Numbered from the stretch's first letter, positions 33,430 to 44,789 are shown. The stretch is 64,000 nt of DNA from Limnephilus marmoratus (GCA_917880885.1 OU862920.1:44241019-44305018), one strand, 5' to 3'. Notes: generated by a model from the sequence alone, not told the origin. Program-made: numbers and translations.

Positions 33430-33650
33430 ATTAATTTATTTTCTTCCCATTATTTTTGTCCCATTTTACATTTTCTTATCATTAATTTATTGTTTTTACA
33501 GGATGTCTGTATTATTTTTGTCCCTTTTGACTTTTTTTTGTCAATAATTTATTGATTTTACAGGTTGTCTGTATTATTTTTTTCCAATTTTACTATTTTT
33601 TAACAATAATTTATTGTTTTTACAGGTTGTCTGTATAATTTTTGTCCCAT
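33430..33650 (+). repeat. Three tandem units of about 63 bp
   Basis: Each unit has TTTATTGTTTTTACAGG, TGTCTGTATTATTTTTGTCC and a T-rich end. Confidence 0.75.
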
Positions 33651-33654
33651 TTTT

Positions 33655-33735
33655 TTGTTAGGTTAGGTTAGTTTAGTTTAGGTTAAGTGAGGTTAAGTTA
33701 GGTTTGGTTTAGATTATGTGAGGTTAGGTTAGGTG
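33655..33735 (+). repeat. Degenerate TTAGG-type tract
   Basis: About 80 bp of GGTTAGGTTAG-like words with TTTAG, TTAAG and TTTGG variants. TTAGG is the usual insect telomere repeat; here it is internal. Confidence 0.8.
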
Positions 33736-33882
33736 TTAGTAGATATTTTGTTGAGGGATTTTTTGTCCGTAGGATATTTTGTCGGAGGATGTTTTGTCCG
33801 TAGGATATTTTGTCGGGGGGTATTTTGTCGGGGGGTATTTTGTCGGGGGGTATTTTGTCGCGGGATGAAAAGTCGCGGAACC
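33736..33882 (-). repeat. GTCGGGGGGTATTTT minisatellite ending in a family P terminus
   Basis: At least six units of about 15 bp of the type ATATTTTGTCGGGGG; the outer end reads GGTTCCGCGACTTTTCATCC on the minus strand, matching the GGTTCC start of family P. The tract order, terminus then minisatellite then CCTAA-type repeat, is the same as at 53047-53240. Confidence 0.75.
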
Positions 33883-34205
33883 CCTGACGAGATTATATTA
33901 TTAGGAGTATATGGCTATTGTGGGGCTAGGTCATACGTAAACTAATATTTACATCTACATATATTATGTTTTACAGTAATTTGCAATAATGGGACGACCT
34001 TTTCTAAAACTGACAAAATCCCATTCTTTATTTTGTTTTTGAATTTAAAAATTAAATCCATTTATCTAAGCGTAGCTTATTCCGAGTATTGTTAGTTACT
34101 TATTTTAATTAGTAAAACCTCAAATCGTAATATTTAATTAAATGAAGACAATATTAGCGAAACTCAATCGAAAATCTGGAGACAGAAAAATCGTAAAAAA
34201 TATAT

Positions 34206-34277
34206 TGGCACCTCTGGGACTTGAACCCAGGACCTTTCGCTTTCCGGGCGACAGCTCTGACCACTGAGCTATCTTTA
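34206..34277 (-). other. tRNA-like sequence in left arm
   Basis: Has GCTCAGTGGTCAGAGC D arm and a CTGGGTTCAAGTCCCAG T arm, but the 5' acceptor strand does not pair with AGGTGCC. Not a working tRNA. Confidence 0.6.
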
Positions 34278-34536
34278 TGTATGATTGCAAGATTCAAACC
34301 CGAACCCCGAAATAGTCATCCCAGACTTGATAAAAAGTCAATAGATGTAGCGTATTAAAAATAAAATGGATGAAAATTTATCCAAACACTATCTAGATAG
34401 CATTTAGTTCGGATTTGAATCTTGCAATCTTACATAAAGATAGCAGTCAATAAAATATGCGTTAAGAAAATTTGTGTCAATGTTGGTAGTTCTTAGTCGA
34501 ATTATGATACATTTAAAAATGACCGAATCGGATAGA

Positions 34537-34607
34537 GACACCTTAGCGCAGTAGTCAGAGCTGTCCCTCAGAAAGCGAGAGGTCCTGGGTTCGATCCAGA
34601 AGTGCCA
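34537..34607 (+). other. tRNA-like sequence in right arm, Met-type
   Basis: TTAGCGCAGTAGTCAGAGC and CCTGGGTTCGATCCAG resemble elongator tRNA-Met. The acceptor pairs at 5 of 7 positions. The anticodon arm is disrupted. Confidence 0.6.
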
Positions 34608-34667
34608 ATATCTTTTTCTGATTTTTCTGTCTCCAGATTTTCGATTAAGTTTCGCTAATATTGTCTT

Positions 34668-35059
34668 TATATTATTAGTTATCTTACGTCCCTCCAAAAG
34701 GGGTTAATACTATATACTCGTATTAAAAAAGTAAAATTGTTCTTTTCTCGTAAAAATGTATCTCCCTTTGTGAAAATTTAAGGGAAAATTGAACCCGGTA
34801 TTCCTTTTACTTGAAGTAGGCTTTTAGTATTACCTATCCACTTCAACACTAATGGGCCAATGAGAACAATCGTTAAAGTATGATCTTCTGCTATTTTCCA
34901 AGCTTATCGCGGATTTCTCATGGGTACTAACAAGGGATCGTGCAATGTGATATCCAAGAGAGATTTACATTTTCCGTCCAATCACGGTTCGTGAGTGATC
35001 CCCGATTTTTATACCGATTTTACAAAACAAACTGCATACAAAAAGAACAGCCAGTCGAG
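34668..35059. other. Unassigned intronic sequence
   Basis: No support for a gene. Confidence 0.4.
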
Positions 35060-35522
35060 CTATTCTCTGTTTTTTGTGGGAACGAGATCGATATCGCGCG
35101 AGATCTCCTGTCAGATTTGTGTGATTTTCAATGGCTGTTATTTGCTTTTTTTACGGCCGTTGTCAGAATGTCAGTTATGAGCTGTCACATATGTTGGTTT
35201 AGGTTGTTTTAAACACACATTCCTGCAAGTATGCATGCTTATCAATTCATTTAACAACGTTAGAAAATCCCACAAATTTGACAAGATATCTCGCCCGATA
35301 TCTATCTCGATCGACATAGATCTCGGACGAGATTTCTTGTCAGATTTGTGGGATTTTCCATGTGTGTATAAAACGACCTAAACCAACATACGTGACAGCA
35401 CACAGCTGAAATACTGACATCGGTCCGCAGAAAAAGCAAATAACAGCCATTAAAGATCACACAAATCTGACAGGAGATCTCGCGCGATAAAAGACAGGAG
35501 ATCTCGTTCGCACAAAAAATAG
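35060..35522. mobile_element. Foldback MITE, 160-bp arms
   Basis: 35060-35218 pairs with 35361-35522 (about 85-90 percent by eye). Ends CTATT..TTTTTTGTG. Repeated GAGATCTCCTGTC and GCGCGAGATCTC words occur within the arms. The open frame here follows the left arm and is not a gene. Confidence 0.85.
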
Positions 35523-35754
35523 TTGAAATATAAAATAAAAATTTATAAAAACATCATTCTGATGGGTGTAAGCTTAAAATAAAAATTACCTATTGACGTA
35601 GTAACAACATTTTGTCGTTTGTATATTAAAAATACTACCTAAAAATGCATTTTTAAAGGTTTTTTTTATTTTATTTTTCATCATATTTTTATTAAGTAAT
35701 ATTTAATATTTTTATATAGTTAATATTTTTTTAAGTTGCCTCTAAAATCACGAA

Positions 35755-36530
35755 ACACTAAAATTTTTAATTTATTTATTTAATTTATTTATTATTTAAA
35801 CGCCCGTACATAGGGCTATTCCATACATAATACAAGTGTATCGAACATTTACAAACATTATATATATAGAATAACATACAGTACATACATACGATGCATA
35901 TTAGTACAACAAATATTTATCATTTTACAAACATATCAGTTACATAAATAACTAGTTATTTTTGCTTTGATGCAAGACGGTGAGGTTTTGAAAATATCGG
36001 AAAGGTCTGTATACGTATTGGCAGTTCGGTGAAAACGCACTAGCGGTGAATGATAGGAATAGTTAGTGCTATGATTGTCACTGTGGAAAAGGTGATGGAG
36101 TCGAGTTGATTTAACAGGGACACGAATATTTATAACACTTAACATTTGAGGGCAGTCTATGAGATTGTTCAGTAATTTAAAAAGTATTAGAATGTCATTA
36201 ATAGTACGCCGGGTAGAAAGTAGTGGTAGGTTTAGATCAGACATTAATGCATTGTAGCGGATTTCAATTACAGGCTGTCTCAATTTGAATTGAACGTATC
36301 GAAGAAATTTTCTTTGTACTCTCTCCAAACGGTGTAAGTTACAGGTATAAAACGGAGACCATACAGGAGATGCATATTCCAGCTGCGATCTTACAAGAGA
36401 GCAGTAAAGTAGCTTAATTGACTCAAAGTTTTGAAAAGTCCTTGTGTTACGTATTACAAAACCTAGAATTTGCATGGCCTTATTGGAAATTGTTTCACAG
36501 TGACGATCAAATGGTCTATAGCTGATAATT
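35755..36530 (-). pseudogene. LINE-B-like reverse transcriptase C-terminal fragment
   Basis: A 179-codon frame (35936-36475) extended upstream reads DRHCETISNKAMQILGFVIR, LVRSQLEYASPVWSPFY and VQRKFLRYVQF, closely matching the same region of LINE-B. The 3' end is an AAATAAATAAATT-type tail at about 35760-35795. The copy is 5' truncated and lacks the catalytic box. Its sequence is divergent from LINE-B, so it is a related family rather than a fragment of the same element. Confidence 0.85.
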
Positions 36531-36794
36531 TACTACTGCAAAAATAAATAAAGTAGCTCACATCCGTTCCAGATATTTGGTATACCTTATGATTACAAAA
36601 ATAATTTTTCAATTTGGTTGGGTATTTTCATTTCAAATCCAAAATTAAGATTTGTATGAAACGTGCCGCGCAAATGTTTCTGTTAACAGTGAATTAAATG
36701 TCTCACCGACATTCCATGGACGGCGTTTTCCACGAAAATGAGTTACGAAATAGACTACGTGTTAATTAAGGAAAATCCTTTCTTAAACTAACTT

Positions 36795-37180
36795 TTATGA
36801 CGTTCTGCAAAGGTAGGCAGTGAGGACGGACCGCCGAACAATTCGGTCTTGGCAAATATTTTTTGTTTCATTCATGATTCGGTTCAAGTATCTTCCTCGT
36901 GCGTCCTCGACTTACACTTGTTCTTCGTTCATCCCGCTCTTCATGAAAAACCAATTAAGCATGCATTTCTTAATCTTACTCATTACGCTTTCATGGTTTT
37001 CCATTTTTCACGCGGTCATTTGTGGTCCTACCAAAAATTCGCTCCAGGGATCTCATTTATACAGCATTATCCTTTTACTTTTCATCCTTCCAGCTGTATG
37101 CTTCATTACCGTACATCAGAGTTAGTATCAGCACTCCATTGTGAACTGTTAGCTGCGTCTATCCATGGGTTCATGTACTA
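36795..37180 (-). pseudogene. LINE-A relic
   Basis: On the minus strand the region encodes, with several breaks, the tail of LINE-A ending at GGTCCGTCCTCACTGCCTAC (compare 2691-2712). Confidence 0.65.
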
Positions 37181-37283
37181 AAATTTGGCATTACGCTATT
37201 TACCAATAATATTTACATACTAACGACTGATTCTAATAGTCTGATTCTTAACAAAAATGCGGTCCAATTTTGGAAAATGACAA

Positions 37284-38075
37284 TATAGGCCACTTGCATT
37301 GAATTCATAACGCCTTGGAAAAAATCGTGTGTATAGATCTTTTTATTAAGATTGCGAAAATGTTAGTAAATTTTTTTAGAAATGTGCAGTTTTTTTATTT
37401 TTGAATAAATAAATCCATTATTTAGGCTCGTGACGTCACTACATGAAAATGTCCCGTCTCCGAAAATGTTCCTATTAATTTTGTAAAATTCCACACTGAT
37501 TTATTTTTTTAATATGGCATCACTTTGATTTCAGGCGAATTTTTGAATTCGTTCACTAGATTTATTGTTTGTTCTTTGCGAACTTATCATTTGGTTTGAC
37601 TTTTTGACAGATGTTCTGAAGAGAACCCCGTACATTTTAGAAGTCGGTACGTGTTTTAGAGGTATAATGATTATGGTGCTGATTTTAACAAAATCAAATT
37701 TTATAATATTCTTATTATTATTATAATTTACGAGTACAAGTATATTAATTGGATTTAGTAATATACACGTTGTACATTATAATGATTTATGATCAATAAG
37801 ATGGATCAAGGAAAAACATATTTATGAGATGTAATATTTTTGGTATGCCTCGTTATTCTCCTGTGCCATTCGTGTGGAAAACGTTCTTTTTTTAAATGAT
37901 TTTCGGCTATATAATTACCGTTTTTTCGCACCTATTAAATTATGTCCCGTCTTTCCGGTTTATAAAAAATGGTCTGATTTTTCGGATTGAAATTTTCAAA
38001 AAATCCCCAAGGTTTCAAAAATACAATAAAAAAAATACAGATTTTTTTTTTTTAAATGTGATGCAAGTGGTCTAC
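37284..38075. mobile_element. TIR element family J, copy 3
   Basis: ATAGGCCACTTGCAT at the left, ATGCAAGTGGTCTA at the right. Retains a single GTTCTGAAGAGAACCCC arm where copy 1 has the hairpin. Confidence 0.83.
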
Positions 38076-38091
38076 ATCCCTCATAAATATT

Positions 38092-38252
38092 TAAGTAGGT
38101 AGGTACTTTATCCTTGTCTAAATTCTTCGCACAATCAGTTCCAATTATGAAAAACATTTAAAATGAAAAAAATAAAATAATTATCTTTTAATAATATTAT
38201 ATTATAAGTACGTAGGTACTTATCGCTTGTCTAAATTATTTGCACAAACACG
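38092..38252 (+). repeat. Two direct repeats of about 40 bp
   Basis: AAGTA.GTAGGTACTTAT and CTTGTCTAAATT.TT.GCACAA at 38092-38138 and 38206-38252. Confidence 0.6.
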
Positions 38253-38639
38253 ATTTCAAAAAAGACGCCTGAAAAAAAAGGACGAACGTTGATCAGTTGC
38301 AATTAAAAAAATGATGTATCTTGAATTCAAAGCAAATTTGGGTTCATTTGATAATTTACCTTTGTTCACAACCAATTCTTAATAACATTCAAACAGTGAA
38401 CTTCAGTTAGGTATCTCAATAGTTTATAAAGAAACAATAATATTAATTAATACGTACCTACTATACTTATCTACTTACCTACTATACTATACTTATACTC
38501 CAATCCGTATGGAACAATGCATTTTCGTATCGAGTTAGTAATTTACGGTTATTTTAATTTATTAAAGTATTCATTGTTTCAAGTTATAACTACAATTTAA
38601 AGTCTCTAAGATTTTATTTAAAAACATTACTATTATTTC

Positions 38640-38720
38640 CTAGCTGGGCTACCCGGCTTCTCTCAGAGAGTTGATATGAGATTGAACTGACTTTGACTTT
38701 GATAGAATGGAAAATAGAGT
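38640..38720 (-). mobile_element. Helitron 3' end
   Basis: CTAG followed by CTGGGCTACCCGGCTTCTCT reads as a Helitron 3' terminus on the minus strand. The rest is not delimited. Confidence 0.5.
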
Positions 38721-38847
38721 AATTAGCTTGGTTTGCAAGCTTTAGCTCCTTTCGATGGAAAATTGATTAAAGTAGTAACTTAATTATTATAATTTTTTAC
38801 AATATAAAGTTAGTGGTTAGAATGAGCGGGAGATGGCTGCTATTTAT

Positions 38848-39475
38848 TTAATCCTTCCGGAGGATTTGTTTGGGCATTTCATATTTTGTTCGGACACTTT
38901 CTTCACACTGGGCGAGTCTATTTATAGAGTTGTTCTTATGGTAGGGAATGAAATCTTTTAGCATAGGAATTTCAGAGTCTTTGTGGATTTGGGATAACCT
39001 CATCCAGCGGGGTGCGCCAAGGGCTTGCCTGATGGCCTTGTTTTGAAGGATTTGTAATTTTTTTTATATAGGAGTTTACTGCACATCCCCTAAGTGGTGC
39101 TGCATATGTGAAGATAGGTCTGATGATTGCTTTATAAATTAATATTTTTTTTAGTGCAAGTTATCTATTTTTGCACATCTTGGGGTAAAGGGAGTGTAGG
39201 GCCCTGGTAGCTGCTTTGAGTTTATCTTTTATGTGGTGGCGCCAAGTGAGTCTGGAATTTAACGTTAGGCCTAGGTATTTCATGGTTTTGCACCACGGCA
39301 CATTTTCTCCGAACAGGTGAAAATTCGGCGGACGTCTAGGTTTTTTTCTACTGAAAATGGTGGCCACACTTTGGTGGGATTGAGAGAGATTCTGATTTTT
39401 TTGTAATGTTCGAACCCACGGTGGATCTTGCTTAATGTACCCCTACCAAAGGGAAGCCCTACCCCTACAAAAAAG
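38848..39475 (-). pseudogene. Jockey-like reverse transcriptase C-terminal relic
   Basis: With an in-frame stop after KMCKNR and one frame shift, the minus strand encodes RRPPNFHLFGENVPWCKTMK, YLGLTLNSRLTWRHHI, AIIRPIFTYAAPLRGCAV, LQILQNKAIRQALGAPRWM and a stop at 38850-38848. The YLG..L...L.W..HI and ILQNKA.R motifs are typical of the connection region of jockey elements. Catalytic motifs are missing. Confidence 0.82.
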
Positions 39476-39480
39476 GCTTT

Positions 39481-39800
39481 GAATGGTCCACAATATTCCG
39501 GAACATTCCATAACATTCGAGAGTGTTCTGGAATGTTCCACAATGATCTTCCCGATTTCCTATTCCCGAATATTCCAGAATATTCTGGGATGTTCTGGAA
39601 TGTTGTGGAATGCTCTCGAATAATCTCGAATGTTCTGAACTATTCTAGATATTTCTAGTGGGCGAAACCTAAAGCCCTTTTCACGCCCTTCTCCATGTAT
39701 TGAGAATAGAGGGCTACCACACCATATAACTCCCTTGAACATACCGGGACTAGTTTCTGAGAATTAGCGGGACGCATACTTTTGTACACTTTCTTTTATA
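39481..39800 (-). repeat. HSE-bearing repeat, copy 1
   Basis: Shares the GAGAGTGTTCTGGAATGTTC start, GATTTCCTATTCCCGAA, GGGCGAAAC, CTACCACACCAT and TTAACTC-like words with copy 2. The stretch has no coding capacity; its open frames follow the repeat. Confidence 0.75.
39491..39650. promoter_or_regulatory. Heat-shock-element array 1
   Basis: Fifteen consecutive 5-bp slots from 39563 to 39635 alternate TTC and GAA; 11 are exact. Two further perfect three-box elements precede it: TTCCGGAACATTC (39496-39508) and TTCTGGAATGTTC (39526-39538). The three-box nTTCnnGAAnnTTC form is the binding site of the trimeric heat shock factor HSF. Whether it acts here is unknown. Confidence 0.7.
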
Positions 39801-39804
39801 ATAT

Positions 39805-40145
39805 ACTTGCAGAGTTACCCGGCTTCGCTCAGGACAACATTCGAGAGTGTTCTGGAATGTTCCACAATGATGTTTCCGATTCCCTATTCCCGAACATTCT
39901 ACGACATACTCCGCCACTCCTTCCAGAACTTTCTAGAGCTCTGTGGAACCTTCTAGAACTTTCCGGAAGACTGTTACAGAAATTTAAAGAGGGCGAAACT
40001 TCCAGCCCTTATATTCTCAAAAGCAAGCCCTTCCTAAAAACGGGAACCGTCATCCTGGAGGAGGGATAGAGATCTACCACACCATTTAACTCTCTTGATC
40101 GTACCGGAACTTGTTTCTTGGTTTTAGCGAGCCGCACGTTTTTTT
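39805..40145 (-). repeat. HSE-bearing repeat, copy 2
   Basis: Begins with AGTTACCCGGCTTCGCTCAG, the style of a Helitron 3' end seen on the minus strand, and then follows copy 1 in the same orientation. Confidence 0.72.
39850..39968. promoter_or_regulatory. Heat-shock-element array 2
   Basis: TTCTGGAATGTTC at 39850-39862. From 39921 to 39968 ten 5-bp slots hold eight exact TTC or GAA boxes, including GAACCTTCTAGAACTTTC. Confidence 0.65.
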
Positions 40146-40271
40146 GGAATTTTTTAAAAATATATATTGATATTCGTTAATTCTTTTTGTGTTTAATTCG
40201 AACAACGTCACATAATTTTTTAAACATTTAATTTAAACATATAATTATTTAGTTCTGCGGGTATATCGGTT

Positions 40272-40556
40272 TTTTTATTGTGACAGCTGTTTCGGCACAA
40301 GGCCATTTTCAAACAGTGGTTATTTGAATTTTTAATTTTGAGACGACTTATTTACATGAATCTATTTACCCCCGCACAATTTCAATTTTTATGATGCCTA
40401 AAATGATTTTTTAATAATAATAAAAAAGGTTATAAATCATTTTAGGCACCATAAAAATTAAAATTAGCGAGGTGTAATTCCAATCATATAAATAGATCGT
40501 CTCAAAGTGGCTTAGCCATAGTTTGAAAATGTAAGCCGAAATAGCTGTCACAAAAA
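40272..40556. repeat. Foldback hairpin with GTGACAGCTGTTTCGGC arm
   Basis: Left arm 40272 to about 40412, right arm about 40437-40556. GCCTAAAATGATTT meets its complement at the centre. Single GGTTTCG-CAGCTGTCA words recur at about 40650-40680 and 46470. Confidence 0.8.
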
Positions 40557-40734
40557 TAAAAATAAATACATACTTGAATTTGAGAGAAACATTATAAAAT
40601 TTGATTTAAAAATATTTTTAAAATGTTAATTATTCAATTTCTGTTTGACAGTGGTTTCGGAAGGAGAAACAGCTGTCATGCAAAAAAATATTTTTTATAT
40701 AAATAATATGAAACTTTAAACAACTAAAAAGCAT

Positions 40735-40955
40735 AATGCGTGCTGATATAAAACATCCCCGTGGAAGTTATGACACGATGAATGAACGTAGTGAATCATA
40801 TATGTGAGAGAGGTCAAGTCAGAATAACAGAAGAATAATATGTAAGAGAAGATGCATTAACGTGAATAAAGCAAGGTGCATGTATCGAGACATAGTTATG
40901 TGGCGTTCCATCATCTCTGCCTACCCCTACGGGGGAAGGACTAAGTGATTGTTTG
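40735..40955 (+). pseudogene. LINE-A relic
   Basis: CAGAATAACAGAAGAATAAT, then a GCATTAACGTGAATAAAGCA stretch and GGCGTTCCATCATCTCTGCC match the last 150 bp of LINE-A coding sequence. Many changes. Confidence 0.7.
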
Positions 40956-41989
40956 GTAAGATTAAAAAGCAAGAGCCCAACATTTTCCAGACGAATTTCA
41001 CAGGACACTAAAGTAAAATAAAAAAAAAATAAAAATCAACCATCCATCACTTAATTTCCTTGCAGGGTTACATGCCACTTTCCAACCTTTTCCTTCTCCG
41101 TATCCATCCCCTCTTCGTGCCCTTCAATCTTACGACATATCCCAATTAAGGTTGCCACAATTCCACTCGATTAAAGCAATTTTATTCCAGATCGCACTTC
41201 CTTTAAATTTAGGTACGTTGTCAAATCATCTAAGCGTCCCATTCTTAACCTTATTAAAACAACGCTAGATACAAAATTTTCATCGTTTTATGGGCGCTTT
41301 GTAACACTATTTGGTTTCGGTCATAGGCCAAAGACAGCTTGCGATCGTTACAAAAATATGTTATTCTGTGCTGCACCCAAATCTGTCCCAAAAGCAAAAC
41401 ACTTACTTTGGAATTACTACATAAATTTCTTCGCACTCAATTTGCACTCTTTTGATTATTATTTTCAACATTGCGACGATATTGAAAATTTTTCAAAAAT
41501 AATTCCACGAGACGCGACCCGCATTCAACAAATGCCAATGATGTACTGATTTATGGAAGTGCAGAAAAGTTCCTCCACTGAGAACCCCATTGCAATCTCC
41601 CTTTCTATTGTAAGCGCCGTTTCTAGGATAAAGAACACAATCATATTAAAAGGAAATCAAATATTTCACAATTTTTAAAAATATTTTTTAGTCCATTTTT
41701 ATTTTACATTAAATCGTGAATTCTACATTACTCGTAAATTTAGGTTAAGTATCTAAAGAAAAAAAATCTGCTTACTATGAAAACATTATGTGAAAAATAA
41801 CAAATATATTTTTTTTAAATGCAACGGATATATCAACGTTTTGCATGTAAACATTAAAACAATTTGCTTGCTCTTCACGTATGCAATTCGTGTGACTTAA
41901 AATGTTTCAAATGATTTCATAATTTGCAAGCATTTGTTCTAAATTTGAAAATCATAAATAGACAAAAAAAATCAATTGCGCAAAACAGC
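40956..41989. other. Unassigned intronic sequence
   Basis: A degraded family H stretch on the minus strand lies at about 41060-41170. Nothing else recognised. Confidence 0.4.
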
Positions 41990-42447
41990 TAAATGATTCA
42001 CAAACATTTGATTGCGAAATATTTGACCTGCTACTTTTGTTGTTGTAATTATTATTTTTTTAACTTTTTGCGTTGTGATACCACACAAGAGTAAATGAAA
42101 ACAATGACTCTATTCTCGGCTCCCTCATTGTGAACAGTTAAATGAATCACAAACATTTGATTAAGAAATACATGACCTGCTACCCTTATTGTTGTAATTC
42201 TTAATTATTATTTTTTAATTTTTGTGTTGTGATACCACAAAAGAGTAAATGAAAACAATGACTCTGTTCTCGGTTCCCTCATTTTGAACAGTTAAATGAA
42301 TCACAAACATTTGATTGTGAAATACTTGACCTGCTACTTTTGTTGTTGTAATTCTTAATTATTAAATTTTTAATACTTTTGTGTTGTGATACCACACATG
42401 AGTAACTGAAGTCAATGACCTTATTCTCGGCTCACTCATTTTGAAAC
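41990..42447 (+). repeat. Three tandem units of about 150 bp
   Basis: Units start with TAAATGAATCACAAACATTT at 41990, 42139 and 42293 (spacing 149 and 154). Each also has GACCTGCTACTTTTGTTGTT and GTGTTGTGATACCACA. The units differ at several positions, so the expansion is not very recent. Confidence 0.88.
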
Positions 42448-42566
42448 GGGATAAAGGAGAGTTTATAAGTAGATTTTATATAGATGTAGATAGAACCAAA
42501 CGTAGGTTAAGCCATTTCAGGTTACGTAATGTATGATGACACTCCAGGATGATGACACTGAGGGAT

Positions 42567-42675
42567 TTGAAACTCGATGAAACGAAAAATAGCGACAATA
42601 AAAGAGAAAAACACAGAAGTTTTCTGAAGGTTCCACTTCTGCCACGTGTGAATTGTACACATGTTTTTTTTACAT
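42567..42675 (-). repeat. Family F fragment
   Basis: ATTTGAAACTCGATGAAACG to ACGTGTGAATTGTACACATG; the middle is deleted. Confidence 0.7.
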
Positions 42676-42689
42676 TAACCCCACACATG

Positions 42690-43255
42690 GTGCTCTGAGA
42701 AAATAATTTCTCTCAGGGCCTTTGTCATCTTTGAAGATGGTGTGTGGGGAGACATTTTCAGGAAATAAAGGAATTCCTAGGAAGGTAATAGTAAGGTGGG
42801 TTGAAATCCATGGGTCAATTCAAAGATATTGAAATATAAGAGGTGTGCTATCCGCAGTGTTTACTGGATGGGACTGTGTTTCCTGGTGTCACCGATATTG
42901 TTAACCAATACTACTGCACACCTTAAAAAAATCAACTAAACGAACGAATTCTTTCCGAATTCCAACAATATTGTTAACCAATACTACTGCACACCTTGGG
43001 TCAATGTGTCCAGGAGCGACGGACTTATGAATCCGTCCCTCCCGCTGCGGTGCAAGACGATCCAGCTGATCAAAAGGTTTCCCCAAACCGTCCCGCAAAA
43101 CAGCTGACGGGCAATGGCATAAACAGTAAAATCTGGCACACCTCACCCAATGAATCCGGCCACCCCTGCTAAGTCACCAAAGATATCAAACAACTTGGGG
43201 TGACCTATGGCAGTGGCGTTGGTTATCCAATAAATGGTTCCCGGGGCAGTGATAA
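42690..43255 (+). repeat. Family G element with a 30-bp internal duplication
   Basis: Full-length style ends. A 30-bp word beginning ATATTGTTAACCAATACTAC occurs twice (42895-42924 and 42968-42997) with 43 unrelated bases between. Confidence 0.75.
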
Positions 43256-43654
43256 TCATCTAATAATTATATTACACGTACAAATAAAACCTTTGTTTTT
43301 TTGTTGTTAAAAATGCCAGATTCATAGTCAAAAAGTTTATTTCTCGGTCATTAAATACATAATCTGTTATTTCGTAGGAAGCTCGCTTATCTGTCCTCAA
43401 CCAAACTATTTATCGAAGGATCAAAGGCAGAAGTTATACACTTTACATTATGGATATAATTAGATATACATTTGTGTTTGTAAGGCCGCATTAGTTTCTC
43501 CAGTTATGATTAGTTTCATGGTGACTTTATTGAAATAAAACATACGAGTACGGGCTCTTGGCAACAAATCATGTGGAGATAGATCAAGATTATTAAAAGA
43601 CGGAAATAATTTCATCCAAGAGAGGTTATAAATATGATGGTTATATATTAATGA
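43256..43654. other. Unassigned intronic sequence
   Basis: Nothing recognised. Confidence 0.4.
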
Positions 43655-44115
43655 ATGAATAAATGGAGGGCTAAGAGTTAAATAGTTGACGGGAAGGCTG
43701 AGAGAGGGGTAAACGTGGGTAACTCCATTAATGGAGGTCTGAACGCGGTTAGCGCTGTCAAAAAAATGTCACTGGTACAACCATGATGTATATAGCAGAG
43801 GAAGCATGAAAGTAGACTGAATGCCGTAGAAATGAGTTGCCTGAGGCGTCTGTGGTAAATACATTTAGAAATATGGAGATTTGCAAAGAATGCAAGACTG
43901 TAATGAGTAAGCTAAGGAAGGGACGCTCAGATGGTTTGGGCATGAAGAGCATATGAACGACGAAAGGAGTTTAAGAAGAGCAAAGTTGGGGACGCCCGAG
44001 CAAGATTAAGAACAATAGAAGAGCATGAATGAGATTATGAATGAATGTGAATGAGACATGGAGTATTTTTCAAGTCCAAGTTGTTACTTCTGCGGGGAAA
44101 CAGCGTGACGGTTTA
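43655..44115 (+). pseudogene. LINE-A relic
   Basis: GGTAACTCCATTAATGGAGG, CTGAATGCCGTAGAAATGAG, AGATGGTTTGGGCATGAAGA and CGGGGAAACAGCGTGACGGT follow 2170-2735 with many indels. Confidence 0.78.
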
Positions 44116-44548
44116 TTTTTTTTTAGTTTAGTTACATATTTTAACCAAATTTTTATTTGGACAAATATTCGTATTTTGAACACTTTTTTATTTAAATTTA
44201 AAACTAAACATGGGTTAAACAATCTAATCTAAGCAGTTGAAAATAATTCTTGGAATGTATATTATAATATCAATTTTTTGTTATGTAAATTTGGCAAAAC
44301 AACGATTAAAAATGAAAACAACCGTGCCTTAGATATTACTCGCAATAAACGATATTGATCGGATAATATTTGGGTTTACTAAAAAATTCGTACCAAAACT
44401 AATAAATTTTATGCTAGATGTCATGAAGTTGCTAAACGATAACGTCTGGCGTCATGAAATTAGCACAGAGTTTTCTGTCTACATCTAGATGGCAACTTCA
44501 TAAGCTTCCTTTTAAGCTCACGATATTTCCAATCATGAGCTACGGAGC
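44116..44548. other. Unassigned intronic sequence
   Basis: Nothing recognised. Confidence 0.4.
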
Positions 44549-44551
44549 TTA

Positions 44552-44703
44552 GGGAACGTACCCATATTACGTGACCAACTTTTTGCAATTTTTAACCCCC
44601 CCCCCCGGTGACTAAAAACCTAAGCCCGCCGCCGCTCATTTGAACCAAGCGTGACATTTTGACCCCCCCCCTTAAACGTGTCACGTAGTATGGGTACGTT
44701 CCC
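44552..44703. mobile_element. Harbinger-like MITE family N, intact
   Basis: 152 bp. GGGAACGTACCCATA and its complement form TIRs matching at 23 of 24 positions. TTA lies on each side (44549-44551 and 44704-44706), the duplication typical of PIF/Harbinger elements. Contains C runs of about 11 and 10. Confidence 0.88.
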
Positions 44704-44789
44704 TTAATAAAAATATAATCGTTTTCTCTCAGTCGTGTGGGGTTCTCTCTCGCATAAAATTCTCCAGGCGTCACCTTTTTATTAAGGTT

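Larger units (their letters stand above)
34143..34667. mobile_element. Foldback element with a tRNA-like sequence in each arm
   Basis: The left arm (34143-34303) and right arm (34400-34667) are inverted repeats; the right one has about 110 extra bases. Each arm carries a tRNA-like sequence 60 bp from its outer end, transcribing toward that end. Confidence 0.85.

Noticed and set aside
34940..35212. 90-residue plus-strand frame
   Set aside because: It follows the left arm of a foldback MITE and is repeated in inverted form.
39428..40069. Short frames rich in the words SGMFWN, NIPE and NVPE
   Set aside because: They are the translation of the TTC/GAA 10-bp periodic repeat, not proteins.
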